NCBI GenBank assembly: GCA_003574685.1
Contig: QOCQ01000002.1
Span: 1 to 64,000 of the forward strand
DNA length: 64,000 nucleotides
Origin: Rhodospirillaceae bacterium SYSU D60007
GTDB lineage: Bacteria; Pseudomonadota; Alphaproteobacteria; Reyranellales; Reyranellaceae
Direction: 5' to 3'
Below are positions 53,722 to 62,361 of this stretch, in pieces. A program made the position numbers and the translations under genes. The stretch's first letter is position 1; each line of letters starts with the position of its first letter. The notes under the pieces are model-generated. The model saw nothing but the letters and a program-made list of their open reading frames with translations, made no database searches and was not told the origin of the DNA.

Positions 53722-54135
53722 TTAGTTGCGAAAGGGATCGAACACGCTTGCACCGGTGCGCGCGAGATCGGCAGTATTCCGAGTGACGACGGTCAAACCA
53801 TGCACAAGCGCCGTCGCGCCTATCAGACCGTCGACTGGTGACACAGGATTGGGAATGCCGAGCCTGCCCCATGCCTCGGCCACCCGCTCGTCAACTGCAA
53901 GGATGCGCGCGCCCATCCCGGCACGCACGTTGTCCAGCCATGCATCAAGCATCGCAGCCTGCGCTGGATCAGTGCGGCGTTTGAGCTCAATGCCATGTCG
54001 GATCTCACCAACAACGAGGACGCTCGTGTATAGATCGGACGGCTGGACCGAATCAGCCCAGCGAATAACGCCGGGATGACCGCGCTCGCGTTTTCGCAGC
54101 TCAGAGATGACATTGGTGTCGATCAGATAAGTCAA
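53722..54135 (-). CDS. VapC-type PIN-domain toxin
   Basis: This 137-aa protein has the PIN-domain acidic residues: YLIDTNVISELRKR with Asp6, VVGEIRHGIE with Glu44, SPVDGLIGATAL with Asp102 and VVTRNTADL with Asp123. It is an RNase toxin of a type II pair. Its start overlaps the stop of the antitoxin gene upstream on the same strand (ATGA). Confidence 0.92.
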   Translation of the reverse strand: MTYLIDTNVISELRKRERGHPGVIRWADSVQPSDLYTSVLVVGEIRHGIELKRRTDPAQAAMLDAWLDNVRAGMGARILAVDERVAEAWGRLGIPNPVSPVDGLIGATALVHGLTVVTRNTADLARTGASVFDPFRN

Positions 54136-54452
54136 AGCTCGACATCACGCGCCTTGCCACGATGCCGATCCTGATCGAACACCCCGTCAAAATAGTAATC
54201 GGGAAGATCCGAACCAAAGATATCGAACACGGACATGCCGGGACGCCTATCGGCTACGGCGGAGCGCAACTGTGCTCGCACGGCTTCTGCTCTCACGGGT
54301 TCACCCCGAAGAATTGCAGCCACTTCGCGCACCACACCGGCGTCGACCTCGGGGACCTGGACTTCGACGCGGACCACGCCCCTGTCGCGCCGCCGGCGCC
54401 GATGGGCGGCCAGTGCTTTACGCTGTGCACCTGACATGGATTTCTGAGACAT
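54132..54452 (-). CDS. Antitoxin of the MazE-like type paired with VapC
   Basis: This 106-aa protein has a basic N-terminus (SMSGAQRKALAAHRRRRRDRG) and the segment VVRVEVQVPEVDAGVVREVA, like short MazE/ribbon-helix-helix-like antitoxins. The C-terminus is acidic and aromatic (FGSDLPDYYFDGVFD), which usually blocks the toxin. The ATG at 54452 gives a compact N-terminus. With the overlapping VapC it forms a toxin-antitoxin operon, which such antitoxins usually repress themselves. Confidence 0.82.
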   Translation of the reverse strand: MSQKSMSGAQRKALAAHRRRRRDRGVVRVEVQVPEVDAGVVREVAAILRGEPVRAEAVRAQLRSAVADRRPGMSVFDIFGSDLPDYYFDGVFDQDRHRGKARDVEL

Positions 54453-54555
54453 GGCGCCCGGTATAGCCGGAAATATTCCCGGCGACAAGATCCCCGGTGA
54501 AGTTTTGGCTCTGCCTGCTTCGACCGCGACCGAAGCGTCTGCGCGTGGCGGGAGC

Positions 54556-54561
54556 TATACT
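54556..54561 (+). promoter_or_regulatory. Candidate -10 box within a short inverted repeat upstream of the ArsR-type gene
   Basis: TATACT at 54556-54561 is close to the consensus -10 box. It is flanked by GGAG (54551-54554) and CTCC, making a small palindrome. It lies 29 bp upstream of the start at 54590. No good -35 box is seen at the proper distance, so this is a weak call. A regulator-binding site overlapping the promoter would fit autoregulation. Confidence 0.35.
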
Positions 54562-54589
54562 CCGGACATCGTTCGATGGAGGCCGAACC

Positions 54590-55327
54590 ATGATTTCGAC
54601 GAATGCGCTGGCCGAGATCGCCGCCCTGATCGGCGATCCGGCGCGGGCCGGCATGCTGCTGGCGCTGATGGATGGCCGCGCGCGGCCGGCCAGCGAACTG
54701 GCGCTGGAGGCGCGGATCATGCCGCAGACGGCCAGCGGCCATCTCGCCAAGCTGGTGGCGGCGGGCCTGCTCGAGGTGAATCCCGAGGGGCGTAACCGCT
54801 TTTACCGCATCGCCGGGCCGGCTGTGGCCGATGCCATCGAGGCGATCGGCGTGGTTGCAGCGGGACTCGACCGTGCGGCCGCGCCGCCGGCGCCCGCCAG
54901 CGCCGCGTGGCGGCGCGATCCCGACCTGCGTTTCTGCCGCACCTGCTACGACCATCTTGCCGGTCAGGTCGGCATGGCTGTCACGGATGCGCTCACGCAG
55001 GGCAACGTCATCGAGCCGGCGCCGGGCAAGGACTGGCATGTCACGGCGCATGGCGAGCAATTCTGCCGGCGCGTCGGTATCGACATCGAAGCCGCCCGCA
55101 CTGCTGCTTCCGCCGGTCGGCGCTATTTCGCGCGCCAGTGCCTGGACTGGAGCGAGCGGCGGCCGCATATCGCGGGCGCTTTCGGTGCGGCCATCGCCGA
55201 GTTGTTCTTCCGCAAGGGCTGGGCGGTGCGTAGCCGCCGCGGACGCACCGTGCGGCTCACGCCCGAGGGCCAACGCGCCCTGGTACGCGTATTCGGCGCG
55301 GTTGATCCGCTGCGCGTGGCCGCTTAG
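54590..55327 (+). CDS. ArsR-type helix-turn-helix regulator with cysteine-containing C-terminal domain
   Basis: This 245-aa protein has a winged helix at about 8-78 (IAALIGDPARAGMLLALMDG, ASELALEARIMPQTASGHLA). A long C-terminal domain follows with FCRTCYDHLAGQVGMAVTDA (Cys116, Cys119, His122) and HGEQFCRRVGID (Cys159). This subfamily is known in Proteobacteria, but the ligand is unknown; Cys and His could bind metal or sense redox. GGAGG precedes the ATG. Confidence 0.87.
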   Translation: MISTNALAEIAALIGDPARAGMLLALMDGRARPASELALEARIMPQTASGHLAKLVAAGLLEVNPEGRNRFYRIAGPAVADAIEAIGVVAAGLDRAAAPPAPASAAWRRDPDLRFCRTCYDHLAGQVGMAVTDALTQGNVIEPAPGKDWHVTAHGEQFCRRVGIDIEAARTAASAGRRYFARQCLDWSERRPHIAGAFGAAIAELFFRKGWAVRSRRGRTVRLTPEGQRALVRVFGAVDPLRVAA

Positions 55328-55334
55328 TCCCCAG

Positions 55335-55856
55335 CTACTCCCGATCGTTCGGCCCGCGGCCCTGGTCGGCCATCCAGCCTTCGCCCGAGGGCACCTTTAC
55401 GATGCAGCTTGCGCGCAGGATTTTGGTGTCGCCGACGGTCAGGTAGATGTGCGTGAAGAGCAGCGAGCGCGTGGCCCGCACCAGCTCGCCGCGGCCTTCG
55501 ACCCAGTCGCCCGCGCGCGCCGGGGCGACAAAGTCGAAGGTCATGCTGACGGTGGGTACGAACTTGCCGCGAATGCCCGCCAGCGCCATGGCGCCCATGC
55601 CGCCCATCAGGTCGGCGAAGGTCATCATCATGCCGCCATGCAGGGTGCCCGCCGGGTTGCAATGCCACGGCTGAACGCGAAAGCCCATAACGAACTCGTC
55701 GCGCGTGCCCTTCTCGCCACGCCGGTAGTAGAGCGGCCCGACATGGGTGTTGAAATTGACGACGGTACTGCCGCGCTGGAAATCGATCAGCCGGAAGCCC
55801 TCGGGCGGCTCCACGCGGATGGATTTCAGCTCAAGGCCAGAAGCGGGTGCGTTCAT
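55335..55856 (-). CDS. PaaI-type hotdog thioesterase, first copy
   Basis: This 173-aa protein has the hotdog thioesterase pattern HCNPAGTLHGGMMMTFADLMGG with the catalytic Asp, then PTVSMTFDFVAPARAGDWVEG. It likely hydrolyses acyl-CoA thioesters. It follows the second thioesterase gene by a 4-bp gap. Confidence 0.9.
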   Translation of the reverse strand: MNAPASGLELKSIRVEPPEGFRLIDFQRGSTVVNFNTHVGPLYYRRGEKGTRDEFVMGFRVQPWHCNPAGTLHGGMMMTFADLMGGMGAMALAGIRGKFVPTVSMTFDFVAPARAGDWVEGRGELVRATRSLLFTHIYLTVGDTKILRASCIVKVPSGEGWMADQGRGPNDRE

Positions 55857-55860
55857 CTCT

Positions 55861-56322
55861 CTAGTCCTGCGACGTCTCGCTGTCGGACGGCAGGGCCTTT
55901 AACGCGCGGCCGGGACGCAGCAGCGCGAACAGCCCCTGTCCGGTCATGATCGAGTGGCGGCGACCATAAAGGCGGCCGTTGACATGCGCCACCTGCGAAT
56001 CGAAGCCGGTACAGGTGCACTCGGCCTCGATCCAGTCGCCCGGCCGGCCATGGCTGAGAAAATCCACGCTGAGCGACAGGGTGACGCACCGCCGGCCCGA
56101 GGCGCGCCATGCCGCCGCGCCCATCGCGGCGTCGAGGAACGCCGTCAGCAACCCGCCATGCACGATGCCCAGCGCATTGAGATGCCGCGGCAGAATGCGG
56201 AGGCCGCGCAGCACACGGCCATCGGTCTCGGTCTTCTCGAACCATGGCCCGTTGCGTTCCGTGAAGCCGCCGCGCGCGGGCAGCGCGACGAAACCGGGCG
56301 GGACTTCGGCTGCGTCGGACAA
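55861..56322 (-). CDS. PaaI-type hotdog thioesterase, second copy
   Basis: This 153-aa hotdog protein has RHLNALGIVHGGLLTAFLDA with the Asp position and TLSLSVDFLSHGRPGDWIEA. It is diverged from its neighbour at 55335. Both lie downstream of the SDR gene, probably in one operon that acts on acyl-CoA compounds. Confidence 0.9.
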   Translation of the reverse strand: MSDAAEVPPGFVALPARGGFTERNGPWFEKTETDGRVLRGLRILPRHLNALGIVHGGLLTAFLDAAMGAAAWRASGRRCVTLSLSVDFLSHGRPGDWIEAECTCTGFDSQVAHVNGRLYGRRHSIMTGQGLFALLRPGRALKALPSDSETSQD

Positions 56323-56334
56323 GCGTGCCTCGTC

Positions 56335-57246
56335 TCAGCGATAGCCTGTGGCGTCGGCGGGCTTGCCGGCCTCCTGCACCTCGATCATGTAGCGCCAGCA
56401 ATCCGGGCGCGAGCCGTCAACGTCCGTGAAGCCGTAAGCCTTGGCCAGCCCGCCGCTGGACAGCGACTGGCCGTTCCAGCGCGCGCGATCCGGATCTGCG
56501 GCCAGCGCCGCCACCGCGCGGCCCACGAACCGCGGCGATTCGGAGATGATGAAATGCGGCGAGATCTTCGTGGCGTCGCGCCAGTTCGCCTCGCTGACCT
56601 TGTAGTTGTCCAGCATCTGCTCCGAGCGCATCCAGCCGGGCGTGATGGCCACCGCCGTCGCGCCATGCGGCGCAAGGTCTTTCGCATGCCCCCAGGCCAT
56701 GCGGATCGCCGATGTCTTGGCAAGATCGTAGAACACCGACAGGCGGTAGTGGCCGGCGTTGTATTCGGCCGTCCCGTCGGTGACCTCGACCAACAGACCG
56801 CCTGGCCTTGCTATCAGCAGCGGCAGCATATGGTGGGCCGTGATGAGGTGCGTCTCGACGGCCAGCCGCAGCAGGCGCAGCCCATTCTCAAGGTTGTGCG
56901 CCCAGACGGGCTTGTTCCACTCGAAGAGATGCTCGCCGCCCCAGATGTCGTTCACGAGGATATCGACCGCGCCCTGCTCGGCCTTGATTCGCGCGGCAAG
57001 CGCTTCGACCTCCTGCGGCACGAGATGATCGACGCGCACGGCGATGCCCTCGCCGCCCAGTTCGCTGACCAGCGCCGCGGTTTCCTCGATGGTCTCGGCG
57101 CGGCCGATCTCCGAGGGGCGGCCCGCGATACTGCGCCCCGTCACGTAAACCGTGGCGCCGGCGGCGCCCAGCTCGGCCGCAATCCCGCGCCCCGCGCCCC
57201 GGGTGGCGCCGGCCACAAGCGCGACCTTCCCTGCCAGCGGTTTCAT
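56335..57246 (-). CDS. Short-chain dehydrogenase/reductase
   Basis: This 303-aa Rossmann protein has AGATRGAGRGIAAELGAAGA (glycine-rich motif), DILVNDIWGGE and the catalytic FYDLAKTS with Tyr and Lys. The ATG at 57246 follows AAAGGATCGG. It oxidises or reduces an unknown alcohol or ketone. It is upstream of the two thioesterase genes. Confidence 0.9.
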   Translation of the reverse strand: MKPLAGKVALVAGATRGAGRGIAAELGAAGATVYVTGRSIAGRPSEIGRAETIEETAALVSELGGEGIAVRVDHLVPQEVEALAARIKAEQGAVDILVNDIWGGEHLFEWNKPVWAHNLENGLRLLRLAVETHLITAHHMLPLLIARPGGLLVEVTDGTAEYNAGHYRLSVFYDLAKTSAIRMAWGHAKDLAPHGATAVAITPGWMRSEQMLDNYKVSEANWRDATKISPHFIISESPRFVGRAVAALAADPDRARWNGQSLSSGGLAKAYGFTDVDGSRPDCWRYMIEVQEAGKPADATGYR

Positions 57247-57266
57247 GTTCCGATCCTTTGACAAGA

Positions 57267-57296
57267 CAAGGCGGGGCTTGTGACGGCCCCGCCTTG
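57267..57296 (-). terminator. Hairpin between amidohydrolase and SDR genes
   Basis: An 11-bp perfect stem (CAAGGCGGGGC at 57267-57277 with GCCCCGCCTTG at 57286-57296) lies just after the amidohydrolase stop. No T run follows in the minus direction, so it may be a pause, processing or Rho-linked site rather than a strict intrinsic terminator. Confidence 0.5.
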
Positions 57297-57325
57297 CCAG
57301 TTAGTCCTGCAAAATCCCTTCGCGT

Positions 57326-58822
57326 TCAACCCCGTGCCACGTAACCGTAGGCGGCGTTGTCGCGCACGCCCTCGACGGCGGCGTAGTCGCGCTTCAGCTT
57401 CGCCATCCGGTCATGCGAAAGCGATTCGACCTCGGTGCGCAGGTTCATGTTGAACAGGCGCGCGGAATTGTGGCCGAAGATCGTGCTCTTCACGAAGCCG
57501 TCGGCCGGACCCAGCGGCTTGAAACCGTGCTTCTTCTGCATGTCCTCGGGGATCTCGAGCCGCCGCAGCGCCTCGATCTGCCATTGCGGTGAGCCGTACC
57601 ACACCGAGTCCGTACCCCACACGACATGGTCCGCGCCCATGCCCTTGATGTAGGTACCCAGCAGCGCCGCCGCGAAGCGCGGATTGGCTGTTGCGCAGGT
57701 CGCGAACGACGTGCCGAGCTCGGCGTAGACGTTGGAAACGCCATACTCCTCGGGGATGCGCGCCAGATGCGTCGCCCACTTGATCTCGCCGCTCTTGTCG
57801 AACTCGGCCATCACGCGCTCGGGCGACTCCATGAAGGGCTGCAGGCAACCGTGATAGAAGATGAAGTTGATCTGCGGCCAGTCCTTGGCGGCCTTTCCGA
57901 TATCCCAGTGGGTGTTGTACTCCCACACCTTGGCCCAGCTCTTCTCGTAGTCAGCCGGCATCAGACCCTTGTGGATCGCGATCTGGCGGATGCCCGATTT
58001 CACGACCTTCTCGTAGAAGGGATACATCAGCTTCTCGTCGTCCAGACGCCACGGAAACTGCGTCTTGGGCGACAGCGGATCGCCGATGGTGTAGCCCTTC
58101 CACGCCTGGTGCCCCGGCTTCTCGAGCGCCTTGTCGACCGCCTCCATCCATCCCTTCTGGCCGGGTGTGAAGACGAAATGGCCCAGCATGCGGCGCGCGC
58201 CGGCCATGCGGTTGACGGCCTCGACCGTGTCGGCGATCTGGTCATTGGGAATGAGCCACCATGACGGGTCGTCGAACGGTGCCCCCGACAGCAGTGCGAT
58301 CTTCGTATCGCTGTTGAGGAAGATCTGGCGCACGTAGTTCTCGAACTTGTAGTAGGCGAGCGTGAGCTGCTTGCCCTTGAGGTCCTTGTTCCAGTGATCG
58401 GCGGCGTATTTCGCAAGGCCCAGCAGATCCTCCTGCTTGAAGCCGTCGTGCACGAAATGCGTCTGGATGTCGAAGATGAACTGGCCGGCCAGCGCATCGG
58501 CGCGCGCCTTGGCAACGTCCGGCTCGGCAGCCTCCGCCTTGCTCACCTCGAAGACGGGACCGAACACATCGTTCATGGCGAGGAACGCCGTCGCCATGCC
58601 CGAAGCTGTTGTCAGGAAACTGCGACGGCTCATGCCCAGCCGCCGGCCATACTGTGCCGCCAGCTCCTTGATGCGGGCCTCGACCTTGCGTTGCTGCTCG
58701 CTCTGCGGCAACGGCGTGAACTCGCCGTTGGAGATCATCTGCGTCGGAACCGGCGAGCGGAACGCGTCCTGCTGTGCCGGCCGCAAGCGCTGCAACTCCG
58801 CCTCACTCAACAGGTGAACCAT
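57326..58822 (-). CDS. Tat-exported amidohydrolase
   Basis: This 498-aa protein has a twin-arginine signal placed inside: GMSRRSFLTTASGMATAFLA at 63-82 after about 60 hydrophilic residues. The mature part is an amidohydrolase_2-like domain with FDIQTHFVHDGF (His122, His125), IAIHKGL, FIFYHGC and WGTDSVWYGSPQ with an Asp. This group includes decarboxylases and lactone hydrolases of aromatic acids. GGGAGG precedes the ATG. Substrate is unknown. Confidence 0.87.
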   Translation of the reverse strand: MVHLLSEAELQRLRPAQQDAFRSPVPTQMISNGEFTPLPQSEQQRKVEARIKELAAQYGRRLGMSRRSFLTTASGMATAFLAMNDVFGPVFEVSKAEAAEPDVAKARADALAGQFIFDIQTHFVHDGFKQEDLLGLAKYAADHWNKDLKGKQLTLAYYKFENYVRQIFLNSDTKIALLSGAPFDDPSWWLIPNDQIADTVEAVNRMAGARRMLGHFVFTPGQKGWMEAVDKALEKPGHQAWKGYTIGDPLSPKTQFPWRLDDEKLMYPFYEKVVKSGIRQIAIHKGLMPADYEKSWAKVWEYNTHWDIGKAAKDWPQINFIFYHGCLQPFMESPERVMAEFDKSGEIKWATHLARIPEEYGVSNVYAELGTSFATCATANPRFAAALLGTYIKGMGADHVVWGTDSVWYGSPQWQIEALRRLEIPEDMQKKHGFKPLGPADGFVKSTIFGHNSARLFNMNLRTEVESLSHDRMAKLKRDYAAVEGVRDNAAYGYVARG

Positions 58823-58980
58823 GGCTTCCTCCCGGGATGTCCGCGATTTGCGTCGTGCCGTTATCTCCCTGAAACGCCTACAACGAACGCGCCAACTCTA
58901 GGCCGCGGCCGCGCCGGGCCCAACGCCAATCTGTCCGCAATTCGTGCGCTTGAATGCAACGATGCCGGGCGGCGGCACAC

Positions 58981-60480
58981 CTAGCCGGTACGGACCCGCC
59001 AGTAGCGGAACAACCGCAGGACCGCCGGCAGCACGATCAGGCCGATCATCAGCACGCCCAACGTGCCCGCGATCGGCCGCTCGAAGAAGGCCGATACGCG
59101 GCCTTCCGCCTTGATCATCGAGGTAACGAAATGCTCCTCCAGCAGCGTGCCCAGCACCATGCCAAGGATGGCCGGCGCCACGGGGAAACCGTTCTCCTCC
59201 ATCAGCCAGGCCAGCACGCCGAAGCCCAGCATCATGGCGATGCCGACCACCGAGTTGTTGATGGCGAAGGCGCCAAGAATGCAGAACACCAGGATGCAGG
59301 GCAGCAGCGCGCGGCGCGGCAATCTCAGGATCTGCTTGTAGCCCTTGATCGCCGCCCAGCCCAGCGGCAGCAGCAGCAGGTTCGCCAGAATGAAGAGAAG
59401 AAAAACGGCATAGACGCTGGGCGCGTTGTTGAGGAACAGCGTCGGCCCCGGATTGAGGTTCTTCATGTAGAGCACGCCGATCACGATGGCCGTGATCGAA
59501 TCGCCGGGAATGCCGAACACCATCGCCGGAATCCACGCGCCCGCCAGCGCGCTGTTGTTGGAGGCGCCCGCCTCGACAATGCCCTCGACATGGCCGGTGC
59601 CGAACTTCTCCGGCTCGCGCGAGAAGCGCTTGCTCATGCCGTAGGACATCCACGCCGCAATGTCGGCACCCGCGCCCGGCAATGCTCCCACCGCGGTGCC
59701 CAGCACGCTGCCGCGCAGGGTCTGCACCGGATATCGTTTGCACAGCCGCCACATGCCACGGAAGACATTGCCGATCGAGGTCTGCGCCGTCTCCAGCGGC
59801 GCATCGACGGTGATCGTCGATCGCATCACTTCGGACACTGCGAACATGCCGACCATGATGGGGATGAGCTCGGCGCCGCCCATCAGCTCCGTCAGGCCGA
59901 ACGTGAAGCGCGGGTAGGCGGCGGGATTGTCGAGGCCGACGCTGGCCACCAGCAGCCCGATCAGCAGCGAAATGAGGCCTTTCAGCTTGTCACCGGTGGC
60001 GATGAACACCGCGCAGGACAAGCCCACCAACGTCAGCCAGAAATACTCGAACGAGCTGAAGCGCAGCGCGAATTCAGCCAGCACCGGCGCGGCGGCGATC
60101 AGCACAGCGGTGCCGAACAGGCCGCCGATCACCGAGAACACCAGGCTGCAGCCCAGCGACAGCTCTCCCTGTCCCTTGCGGGTGAGCGCATAGGCCTCGT
60201 CGGTGTAGGCGGCCGATGCGGGCGTCCCGGGAATCCGCAGAAGGCAGCTTGGAATGTCGCCGGCGAAGATCGCCATGGCCGTCGCCGTCACCATGCTGGC
60301 AATGGCCGGGATCGGCGGCATGAAGAAGGTCGCCGGCACAAGAAGCGCCGTTGCCATGGTGGCGGTCAGACCCGGCACGGCGCCGACAAACAGGCCGAAC
60401 AGCGCCGACATGACCACCACCACAATCACGTGCGGGTCGAGCACCAGCGCAAACGCCTGGGCAAGCACGTCGGCAGTCAC
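58981..60480 (-). CDS. tctA: Tripartite tricarboxylate transporter permease, TctA
   Basis: This 499-aa membrane protein has TctA signatures: FVGAVPGLTATMATALLVPA, IPSCLLRIPGTPASAAYTDE, GAVPGAGAD-like GALPGAGADIAAWMSYGMSK and EAGASNNSALAGAWIPAM, FGIPGDSITAI. The GTG start overlaps the TctB stop (GTGA). It transports organic acids across the inner membrane with TctB and TctC. Confidence 0.95.
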   Translation of the reverse strand: MTADVLAQAFALVLDPHVIVVVVMSALFGLFVGAVPGLTATMATALLVPATFFMPPIPAIASMVTATAMAIFAGDIPSCLLRIPGTPASAAYTDEAYALTRKGQGELSLGCSLVFSVIGGLFGTAVLIAAAPVLAEFALRFSSFEYFWLTLVGLSCAVFIATGDKLKGLISLLIGLLVASVGLDNPAAYPRFTFGLTELMGGAELIPIMVGMFAVSEVMRSTITVDAPLETAQTSIGNVFRGMWRLCKRYPVQTLRGSVLGTAVGALPGAGADIAAWMSYGMSKRFSREPEKFGTGHVEGIVEAGASNNSALAGAWIPAMVFGIPGDSITAIVIGVLYMKNLNPGPTLFLNNAPSVYAVFLLFILANLLLLPLGWAAIKGYKQILRLPRRALLPCILVFCILGAFAINNSVVGIAMMLGFGVLAWLMEENGFPVAPAILGMVLGTLLEEHFVTSMIKAEGRVSAFFERPIAGTLGVLMIGLIVLPAVLRLFRYWRVRTG

Positions 60481-60956
60481 GGGAAGACGATCCTTTCCAG
60501 CACACCCCAGGGCAGCGGCACCCGCAGGAGCTTGTAGAAGGCCAGATGCATCAGGACGGGGAAGCCGATAGCCATTGCGACGGCCGGCAGCAGCCGCACG
60601 CCGAACAGCAGCAGCCAGGCGAGCATGGCAAGACCCGCTGCGACGTGAAAGCCCAGCACGCCGCTCGCCAGCACGTAGAACAGCAAGCCCGCCGGCACGC
60701 TGGCGAAGCGCAGCACCGTCAGGGGATTGCGTACCCAGGGATCGAGCGCAACCGCACGAGCGCCATGTGCCATGGTGACTACGCCGCGGGCCGCCAGCAG
60801 CAGGCCGCACAGCAGCAAGCCTGCCGCGACGACGCCGGGAAACAGCGCCGCGCCGAAATTCTGGCCGGGGATCGGCGGGAAGCTGCGGACATGCCACAGC
60901 GTCACCGCGCCGAGGAGCGCAATCAGCGCTCCAAGGATCGCGTCGCTGATCTTCAT
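60477..60956 (-). CDS. tctB: Tripartite tricarboxylate transporter small subunit, TctB
   Basis: This 159-aa protein has four membrane segments and the early FPPIPGQNFGAALFPGVVAA typical of TctB. It lies 11 bp after TctC and overlaps TctA. Confidence 0.92.
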   Translation of the reverse strand: MKISDAILGALIALLGAVTLWHVRSFPPIPGQNFGAALFPGVVAAGLLLCGLLLAARGVVTMAHGARAVALDPWVRNPLTVLRFASVPAGLLFYVLASGVLGFHVAAGLAMLAWLLLFGVRLLPAVAMAIGFPVLMHLAFYKLLRVPLPWGVLERIVFP

Positions 60957-60967
60957 CGAGAGAGGCG

Positions 60968-61945
60968 CTACTTGGCGATACCGACCGCCTTCATCACAGC
61001 GCCCAGATCGCTGCTCGACTTCTCCATGAAGCGGGCGAACTCATCGGCTGGCGCCCAGGTCACGCCGTAGCCGCGCTGCTTCATGAAATCGTTGAACTCG
61101 GCGCTCTTGTGCACCTTCTCCAGCGCCGCCAGCAGGCGGCCGCGAATATCCGCCGGCAACCCCTTGGGCGCGACGATGCCGCGCCAGGCGGCCAGCGTCC
61201 AGTCGCTGCCGGTGGCGGCCTTCAGCGTCGGAACATTGGGATAAAGCGCCGACGGCTTCTCATCCATGATGGCGAGGCTGCGCACCTTGCCCGCGTCGAT
61301 CAGCGAACGCGCCTCCGGCAGCGAGCACGGCACGATCTCTACACCGCCGGCCACGAGGTCCTGCAGGCCCGGCGCCGCGCCGTTGGATGGCACCCAGGGC
61401 GAAGCGGCCGGATCTATCTGGAGCGATTTCAGCATGCCGGCGATGGCCAGATGCCAGATGCCGCCCTGGCCCGTGCCGCTCGACTTCAGCTTGCCGGGGT
61501 TGGCCTTGATGGCCTCGACCAGGTCCTTCGCGGTCTTGTACGGCGCGTCGGCGCGCACCTGGAGGCCGGCGGGGTCGGCATTCACCAGCGCGATCGGCGT
61601 ATAGGACGAGCCCTTCAGCTCGGTCAGTCCCTGCCAGTGCATCATGCCGATCTCGACGGTGGCGATGCCGATGGTGTAGCCGTCCGGGGCGGCACTGGCG
61701 ATCGCCTGGTGGCCGACGACCCCGGAGCCGCCGGTGCGGTTCACGACGTTGACCGGCTGCTTCAGCTCCTTCTCGAGCAAACTGCCGATGATGCGCGCGG
61801 TGGCATCCGTGCCGCCCCCGGCACCCCACGGCACGATCAGCGTAATGGGCCGTTCGGGCCAGGCGGCCTGCGCACCGCCGGCGGCAGTCGTTGCCGCCAG
61901 ACCGGCGAACAGGGAAACAGCATGGCGTCTGGTGATGGTGATCAT
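60968..61945 (-). CDS. tctC: Tripartite tricarboxylate transporter binding protein, TctC/Bug family
   Basis: This 325-aa exported protein has a signal with RR (MITITRRHAVSLFAGLAA) and the Bug pattern: WPERPITLIVPWGAGGGTDA, NRTGGSGVVGHQAIASAAPD and KTAKDLVEAIKANPGKLKSS. It binds a carboxylate in the periplasm for TctAB. Start at 61945 has GGAGGG at good spacing; the ATG at 61951 is too close to it. Confidence 0.93.
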   Translation of the reverse strand: MITITRRHAVSLFAGLAATTAAGGAQAAWPERPITLIVPWGAGGGTDATARIIGSLLEKELKQPVNVVNRTGGSGVVGHQAIASAAPDGYTIGIATVEIGMMHWQGLTELKGSSYTPIALVNADPAGLQVRADAPYKTAKDLVEAIKANPGKLKSSGTGQGGIWHLAIAGMLKSLQIDPAASPWVPSNGAAPGLQDLVAGGVEIVPCSLPEARSLIDAGKVRSLAIMDEKPSALYPNVPTLKAATGSDWTLAAWRGIVAPKGLPADIRGRLLAALEKVHKSAEFNDFMKQRGYGVTWAPADEFARFMEKSSSDLGAVMKAVGIAK

Positions 61946-62041
61946 CGGCATCCCTCCCGAATTCAGGTGGCGCGAACATGGCATGGCACATGACCGACTG
62001 CCACGTGGACGTATGCCGACCCTGCCATGTGCCTGAGGAGC

Positions 62042-62116
62042 TGGCTGGGGCGCCAGGATTCGAACCTGGGAATGGCGGAATCAAAATCCGCTGCCTTACC
62101 ACTTGGCTACGCCCCA
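62042..62116 (-). tRNA. tRNA-Gln (anticodon UUG)
   Basis: The minus strand folds into a 75-nt tRNA with acceptor TGGGGCG/CGCCCCA, T-arm CCAGGTTCGAATCCTGG, anticodon loop TTTTGAT and an encoded CCA. The anticodon TTG (62082-62084) reads CAA and, by wobble, CAG. No integrase or repeat lies next to it. Confidence 0.97.
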
Positions 62117-62130
62117 TCGCGCGGGCGGAC

Positions 62131-62158
62131 ACCTAACGTAGATCGTCCGCCCCCTCAA
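62131..62158 (-). promoter_or_regulatory. Candidate promoter of the tRNA-Gln gene
   Basis: On the minus strand TTGAGG (62153-62158) is followed 16 bases later by TTAGGT (62131-62136), about 15 bases before the tRNA. The match is modest. The segment is otherwise GC-rich. Confidence 0.35.
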
Positions 62159-62361
62159 GGGCCACGGCTCCCCCGGCGCGCCGGCAGTTGACCGGTGTCG
62201 GGTTTGCCGGCACCTTTGGCCGGCGGCACATCCCGGCCGACCCAACCGTTCCGGCCTTTGGCGGGCCGAAACGCGAATATCCAGCGGAGAGTTCAATCGG
62301 GTAAACGCAAGCCCACATAGCCAGTTTCGGCCCAAACAACCATTACATGGGAGGCGACGTC

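Noticed and set aside
58954-60537. A 527-codon plus-strand frame opposite tctA
   Set aside because: It is a shadow of TctA and shows no domain or membrane pattern.
62042-62116. tRNA-Gln as an integration site of a genomic island
   Set aside because: No duplicated tRNA end, integrase or change in gene type is visible on either side.
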